Of a stretch of 64,000 nt of DNA, positions 61,751 to 64,000 are shown one piece after another (the stretch's first letter is position 1; the number at the start of each line of letters is the position of its first letter). The stretch comes from Rubripirellula tenax (GTDB taxonomy: Bacteria > Planctomycetota > Planctomycetia > Pirellulales > Pirellulaceae). Made by a program: the position numbers and the translations under genes. The notes under the pieces were generated by a model that was not told the DNA's origin, searched no databases, and saw nothing but the letters and a program-made list of their open reading frames with translations. The stretch covers positions 610,085 through 674,084 of the forward strand of contig NZ_SJPW01000006.1 in assembly GCF_007860125.1 (NCBI RefSeq). The letters are read 5' to 3'.

Positions 61751-62360
61751 CGTCCGAACAAGACCGTCCGGGAAAAACCAGCCAACGCCTGCGTTACACC
61801 GAACAGTTCAAAAATGGAAGCCATCAACGTTCAACCAGAACCATGCCGATCCCCAAGGACAAACAGAACCGAATGAACAACATGGATATTAAACACCAGA
61901 AAACGGCTTGGAGCAACAGCCAAACGAATTGAAGAAACCAAACATTCAAGGCGAAGGCAATCCATCAACGAAATCGAATCAAACACAAACCCTCGGAACA
62001 GGTTCGATTTCGAAACACAAACGCCGAAGCCGAACCTGCCGAAAATGTTTCAAAATCCCGGCAGTGCACCGCCGGCCAGCCAGCACAACATGGCGACCAG
62101 TCATTCGCTCAAGCCCGATCTACGCCAGCGGCACTCCGAACATGTTAAATCGTGAAACCCAAACCATTCGAACAAGACTCAGAAGGAAAGGGTCGCCAGA
62201 ACCGATTGAACAACATGGCAATCAACAATCGTGAACAAGTTCGAATGCGACCAAGCACCCGCCGGCAGAATAACAACGCCGATTCGTCCATCGCGAACCA
62301 GCCCGAATCTGGATGACATTCAACACGACACACTGCGAGAGAAAGAGGCAGTTCAAGACG
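61751..62360. other. Gene-free cassette body with strong A/C versus G/T strand bias
   Basis: The 610 bases are visibly rich in A and C on the plus strand (words AACA, CAAAC, CGAAC, GAACCA recur) and poor in T. A plus-strand frame of 108 codons at 61908 is low-complexity and unconvincing; no minus-strand gene is present. Confidence 0.55.
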
Positions 62361-62450
62361 GATAACGTCAGCGTTCACCGAGCGGCGGCGAACAGTTTTC
62401 CATTTTCAAAACAGTGTCCCACCGCCGCTTCGGTGCAACGCATTGTTATC
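62361..62450 (-). repeat. attC 35
   Basis: Ends GATAAC / GTTATC; arms GCGTTCACCGA and TCGGTGCAACGC; tip GCGGCGG...CCGCCGC. Confidence 0.85.
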
Positions 62451-62758
62451 CTGCATTTGTTGTTTGTATTGGTCATTTCCAGGTATTCGTCCCGCCATTC
62501 GGCCAGCGCGCACTCCGTTCTCCTGGGTGACATTCTCTACAATTCCAGTGAACAGAGCAAGCAGAATTTGTGCAATTAACTGCTGGCATTTTCGCCACCT
62601 CACGACTTGTATTCGCATCAGCGCCAACGAGTTGGAGGTCTCGCGAAGCGTTCAAGCATGACGACACAAAGCATTTCGCCACCTCTCGATTTAAAGTCGC
62701 ATCAGCGCCAACGGCCTCAAATCATCGCGAAGCGTTTACGAGCATCAAACACACGCAG
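62451..62758. other. Cassette body with a duplicated 67-base segment
   Basis: A minus-strand frame of 69 codons (62473-62682) has no recognised features. The right half is made of two direct repeats. Confidence 0.45.
62594..62745. repeat. Direct repeat, two units of 67 bases
   Basis: Units 62594-62660 and 62679-62745 both begin CGCCACCTC, contain GCATCAGCGCCAACG and TCGCGAAGCGTT, and end AGCAT. They are 18 bases apart. Confidence 0.75.
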
Positions 62759-62845
62759 GATAACGTCCGCGATGACCGAGTCGCGGCAATGTGGTTTCCA
62801 CTTCAAAACGCCTTACCCGCGACTTCGGTCCATCGCCTGGTTCGC
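62759..62845 (-). repeat. attC 36
   Basis: Ends GATAAC / GTTCGC; arms GCGATGACCGA and TCGGTCCATCGC; tip GTCGCGG...CCCGCGAC. Confidence 0.8.
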
Positions 62846-62871
62846 CGCATTCCATCATGCTCGGAGTTACG

Positions 62872-63222
62872 TCATTCGCCAGCGACTCGTGGACGATTCA
62901 AAGCACGAAAAGCTGTTCGGAATCCCAGGGCTGCAGCAAAAGCGAATGCAGCCCAGATAAGAACATTCAAAAGTATTTGATCGTAGGTCCATCCAGCAAG
63001 CGTGGGCACGAACAGCATCCAACAATAGAAAACTGAAACAATCACAAAATACACAGACGCGATCGACGTGAAGAACATTGCCGTTAGGCACGCGACCAAT
63101 CGCACCCACGAAGTTCCTGTGGGAACAGTCAAATGTGTCGGCTGGTACGGATTCAGAGTCAATTGATTGTGATGATAGTTATGAAGCGTAAGATTGGTGA
63201 TGAAGTCGTGCTGTAAGAGCAC
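62872..63222 (-). CDS. Cassette gene: NPYQPT membrane protein
   Basis: The frame opens at 63294 inside attC 37; the first start outside it is GTG 63222 (VLLQHDFITNLTLHNYHHNQ), giving 116 residues. LNPYQPTHL precedes two membrane segments at about 42-66 and 82-104 (FFTSIASVYFVIVSVFYCWM, LLNVLIWAAFAFAAALGF). It shares the NPY feature with three other cassette proteins. Confidence 0.6.
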   Translation of the reverse strand: MLLQHDFITNLTLHNYHHNQLTLNPYQPTHLTVPTGTSWVRLVACLTAMFFTSIASVYFVIVSVFYCWMLFVPTLAGWTYDQILLNVLIWAAFAFAAALGFRTAFRALNRPRVAGE

Positions 63223-63229
63223 CCTGTCG

Positions 63230-63317
63230 GCGAACGGCGGCGATAACCGGGTGGCCGCGGTTGATCGTCCATTTGAAAACTCGCTGTCGGCCACTCCGCG
63301 TTCATCGCTTGGTTACC
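63230..63317 (-). repeat. attC 37
   Basis: Ends GCGAAC / GTTACC; arms GCGATAACCGG and CGCGTTCATCGC (less regular); tip GTGGCCG...CGGCCAC. Confidence 0.75.
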
Positions 63318-63334
63318 CGACCGCTACTCTTTGC

Positions 63335-63574
63335 CTAGGCAATCGCATACAGCGCATACGAAGCAGTCGCGAGACCAGCGACAAGGCTGAGAAAGACAAG
63401 CACGCACCCGCCCTTAGAATTGGTCTGAGCGCCCTCGATCCCAGTGCCATTACACCGATTGCAAGTTCTATACCCGGTTGTGTCGTAACGGCTGTTTCCG
63501 TCGTGGTCTACAATCTTATTCCCGGTGGTGATCGTACCTTCACCGTGGCATGCCCAGCAATTGCGTTTTGTCAT
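63335..63574 (-). CDS. Cassette gene: DnaJ-type zinc-finger protein with C-terminal membrane helix
   Basis: The 79 residues contain two CxxCxGxG repeats (CWACHGEGTI and CNRCNGTGIE), the zinc-binding elements of DnaJ, about 30 residues apart, and one C-terminal membrane helix (GCVLVFLSLVAGLATASYAL). There is no J domain. A membrane-tethered zinc module that binds unfolded protein or redox partners is plausible, not shown. Confidence 0.75.
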   Translation of the reverse strand: MTKRNCWACHGEGTITTGNKIVDHDGNSRYDTTGYRTCNRCNGTGIEGAQTNSKGGCVLVFLSLVAGLATASYALYAIA

Positions 63575-63608
63575 CCGAAATCCATTAAATTGGGGAGATA
63601 TCCGTTCG

Positions 63609-63698
63609 GGTAACGTTACGGATCACCGGGCGGGGACGTTTGCATGTTCCATTTGAAAAACGGCCGCAAGCCCCGCTCCGGTGGATCCGATGGTTATC
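63609..63698 (-). repeat. attC 38
   Basis: Ends GGTAAC / GTTATC; arms CGGATCACCGG and CCGGTGGATCCG (extra base is G here); tip GCGGGGA...CCCCGC. Confidence 0.85.
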
Positions 63699-63853
63699 CG
63701 CGAGTATGGGATGCGAGGCGGGCGGTTGACGAGCATGCATCCGATTCGCGAAGGTCGCTTGGGATACCTGTAGAGCCCTCGCCTATGAGCAGATCGCGAA
63801 GCGAGATTGTTCGAGCGTTTATATCCAGATTCTCGCTAATACGAATTGATTCC
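63699..63853. other. Very short gene-free cassette body (155 bases)
   Basis: No frame of useful length. With attC 38 the whole cassette is 245 bases, the smallest in the window. Confidence 0.6.
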
Positions 63854-63941
63854 GATAACGGTTGGCATCACCGGGTGGCGGCGAACGTCGTGATTTCGAG
63901 AAAACCGCACCACCGCCACTCCGGTGCATGCCGTGGTTATC
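63854..63941 (-). repeat. attC 39
   Basis: Ends GATAAC / GTTATC; arms GGCATCACCGG and CCGGTGCATGCC. Same subtype as attC 1 and 21. Confidence 0.9.
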
Positions 63942-64000
63942 CCATTGCATTGGATCGAGCATTGAATCAGCGTTGGGCAGTTGTGACCACCGTTCCACAG
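63942..64000. other. Cassette body, family C copy 3, cut by the window edge
   Basis: All 59 visible bases match the start of the other two family C bodies (GAGCATTGAATCAGCGTTGG). The hairpins would lie beyond the edge. Confidence 0.7.

Larger units (their letters stand above)
42659..64000 (-). mobile_element. Cassette array of a chromosomal integron (39 attC sites, open to the right)
   Basis: Thirty-nine attC-like sites of 87-91 bases recur every 155-1330 bases. Each minus-strand gene is followed directly by one. The extra-helical base lies on the arm next to the gene stop, as expected for L''. Cassettes therefore read leftward, the oldest cassette is at 42.7 kb, and attI with the integrase should lie right of 64000. 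Array lengths of this order are known from Vibrio superintegrons; integron integrases are also known from planctomycetes. Confidence 0.9.

Noticed and set aside
61908..62234. A plus-strand 108-codon gene
   Set aside because: The sequence is low-complexity, produced by the A/C-rich strand, with no ribosome site and no counterpart elsewhere.
42659..63941. The regular repeats as a CRISPR array or as plain REP elements
   Set aside because: Spacing is 155-1330 bases with genes between, the repeats vary in sequence but covary in their arms, and they lie on the same side of each gene. That is the attC pattern.

Overview
The window looks like a chromosome segment of a planctomycete, most likely a Pirellulales/Rhodopirellula-type bacterium. 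The evidence is the paired DUF1559 prepilin-like proteins ([12 protein letters not shown] start and H-x-DG tail), planctomycete-style ECF sigma remnants, secreted PQQ-propeller, GH95 and CIA30-type proteins, many ISAs1 and RAYT elements, and moderately GC-rich DNA with loosely packed genes on both strands.

Region 1 (1-16.2 kb) is mostly ordinary chromosome: a broken ECF sigma factor running into a membrane protein, a large solitary reverse-transcriptase-like protein of unknown class, secreted hydrolases, an MFS transporter, a two-gene ABC exporter, PPK2, a GntP permease, and a lactonase-PhoD fusion. Region 2 (16.2-25.5 kb) is a transposon-scarred zone. It has two ISAs1 copies, a glycosyltransferase fragment, and a duplicated pair (DUF1559 protein + sulfotransferase/glycosyltransferase protein). 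In both copies of the pair the second gene is cut by a REP-associated tyrosine transposase (RAYT) element, a different one in each copy. Region 3 (25.5-41.7 kb) carries a PQQ propeller protein, a frameshifted TetR regulator with two candidate operators, a peroxiredoxin-like protein, an SDR, a GH95 fucosidase, IS21 and IS256 relics, REPIN-like hairpins flanking a gene split by an in-frame stop, two membrane-protein/XRE-regulator pairs, a PaiB-like gene overlapping a transglutaminase-GNAT fusion, and an amidohydrolase-CIA30 fusion.

Region 4 (42.66 kb to the right edge) is the main discovery: a cassette array of a large chromosomal integron. I find 39 attC-like sites of about 87-91 bp in 21.3 kb. 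Each has AAC...GTT ends, a short unpaired spacer, a second arm pair that covaries between sites, one extra-helical base always on the same arm, and a variable hairpin tip. The asymmetry and the position of the sites just after gene stops show that the array reads on the minus strand, so attI and the integrase gene should lie to the right of position 64000. Integron integrase is not in this window.

The cassettes carry about 20 small genes, nearly all minus strand: many small membrane proteins (several with an NPY motif), a HEAT-repeat lipoprotein, zinc-ribbon proteins, a SUKH/SMI1-type protein and a DUF1963 protein. The exception is mscL, which is reversed and presumably has its own promoter. 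About 17 cassettes have no convincing gene. Ten of these fall into three recurrent families (A five copies, B two, C three, the third cut by the window edge), each always joined to the same attC subtype. Family C carries two long, nearly perfect hairpins whose stems are identical between copies while the surroundings and one loop have diverged, so these are candidate RNA or DNA-structure elements rather than empty cassettes.
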